NCBI RefSeq assembly: GCF_032813545.1
Contig: NZ_CP136520.1
Coordinates: 2,660,001 to 2,724,000 of the forward strand
Origin: Nodosilinea sp. E11
GTDB taxonomy: Bacteria > Cyanobacteriota > Cyanobacteriia > Phormidesmidales > Phormidesmidaceae
Length of the DNA stretch: 64,000 nucleotides
Direction of reading: 5' to 3'
The notes beneath the pieces are model-generated. The model was not told where the DNA came from. It made no database searches and saw only the letters and a list, made by a program, of their open reading frames with translations. The translations under genes were made by a program, and so were the position numbers. This document shows positions 63,604 through 64,000 of the stretch, piece after piece. Each line of letters begins with the position of its first letter. The first letter of the stretch is position 1.

Positions 63604-64000
63604 GGGTCTAACTGCCTCTAAATGCCAAAAGTGGTCTAGGTCACACGCTTACGCTGGCGTTGGCAGCGGGCTAGCGATGGCCCGTTGGCTGCACTATATA
63701 GCGATCGCCTCTCACTATATAGCGTTCTGGCCGCTGCATCGGCTGCTAACGGCCCTCCATAGCGCCGTTATTTGAAGAAATGTATCGCCGCTCTCCGTGA
63801 ATTTACTCAGATGATGCGCCGGTCAACCCAGTTTCTACTTTATGTAACTTCAATACTTGAGTCAGTATTTCTGCTAAAGCCAGTCAGAACTCAGCGGGGC
63901 AGCCGGTTGGAGCAGAGTAAAAACTGAAAAAACGTTACATTTGCTTACAGGCAAGGCCAGTTAAATTCTCATTTTCGACATAAACAACCGATAGGTTTCT
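63604..64000. other. 397-bp right-end gap
   Basis: Apart from the two direct repeats, only AT-rich sequence with no ORF. It is cut by the window edge. Confidence 0.4.
63692..63724. promoter_or_regulatory. Two direct CACTATATAGCG repeats upstream of deoC
   Basis: Identical 12-mers at 63692-63703 and 63713-63724, 21 bp centre to centre (two helical turns), about 90 bp upstream of deoC. Looks like an operator or a doubled -10-like sequence (TATATA). Confidence 0.4.

Noticed and set aside
1..64000. CRISPR arrays, prophage genes, toxin-antitoxin pairs
   Set aside because: No regularly spaced direct repeats, Cas, integrase or phage structural genes were found; the HTH gene at 12480 has no partner.

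Overview
The window reads as chromosomal DNA of a cyanobacterium. The evidence is a psbA gene for the photosystem II D1 protein, the repeated octamer GCGATCGC (HIP1) throughout, a cyanobacterial-type glutamate-cysteine ligase, a CruP-type carotenoid oxidoreductase, families seen mostly in cyanobacteria (DUF1802, DUF3122, DUF6464) and an ammonium transporter. Most genes stand alone or in pairs on both strands, with no phage, CRISPR array, plasmid gene or intact transposase. A filamentous or Leptolyngbya-like genome is plausible, but genus cannot be fixed from the sequence alone.

Layout. 1-6.2 kb: a short-chain dehydrogenase cut by the left edge, a GH13 amylase, the bioY-lspA pair and glycogen phosphorylase. 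6.2-7.2 kb: a long AT-richer gap with a hairpin. 7.2-10.5 kb: a three-gene cluster (GTP cyclohydrolase II-like URC1, DUF1688 URC4, uracil phosphoribosyltransferase) matching the URC uracil-degradation route. 10.7-20.2 kb: glgA, a DUF7662-HTH regulator, cysH, a PuuE-type allantoinase, a decayed IS200/IS605 end, a DHH phosphoesterase, an HNH nuclease, alr and two peroxiredoxin-family genes. 20.4-26.1 kb: a CAT-anticodon tRNA, a LysM/M23 wall hydrolase behind a probable c-di-AMP (ydaO) riboswitch, trmL, gshA and rnhA. 26.3-31.5 kb: dnaX, a MIF-like protein, a membrane endonuclease/exonuclease/phosphatase protein, a flavin reductase and a 1-Cys peroxiredoxin. 32.1-32.9 kb: a non-coding gap rich in RNA structure. 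32.9-41.5 kb: DUF3122 and TPR proteins, a sodium:solute symporter, leuD, a protein with three similar modules and an orphan GvpF/L. 41.5-54.1 kb: amt, aspS, a HAD phosphatase, DUF1802, an acyltransferase, an FHA protein, dprA, a fused kinase, rplY and purA. 54.4-63.6 kb: an adenosine deaminase-like gene, a vanadium haloperoxidase, psbA, sdhC, SirB1-like, cruP-like and deoC.

Themes. Glycogen turnover is represented by three unlinked genes (amylase, phosphorylase, synthase). Nucleobase handling is unusually well represented (the URC cluster, allantoinase, adenosine deaminase, purA, deoC), which suggests salvage or use of nucleic-acid nitrogen. Peroxide defence is represented by a 2-Cys and a 1-Cys peroxiredoxin, plus a relative that has lost its catalytic cysteines. 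The points most worth a second look are the URC cluster, the structured RNAs at 22.9-23.1 and 32.2-32.8 kb, the triplicated-module protein, the Cys-less peroxiredoxin relative, the vanadium haloperoxidase and a D1 protein with a shortened C-terminal tail.
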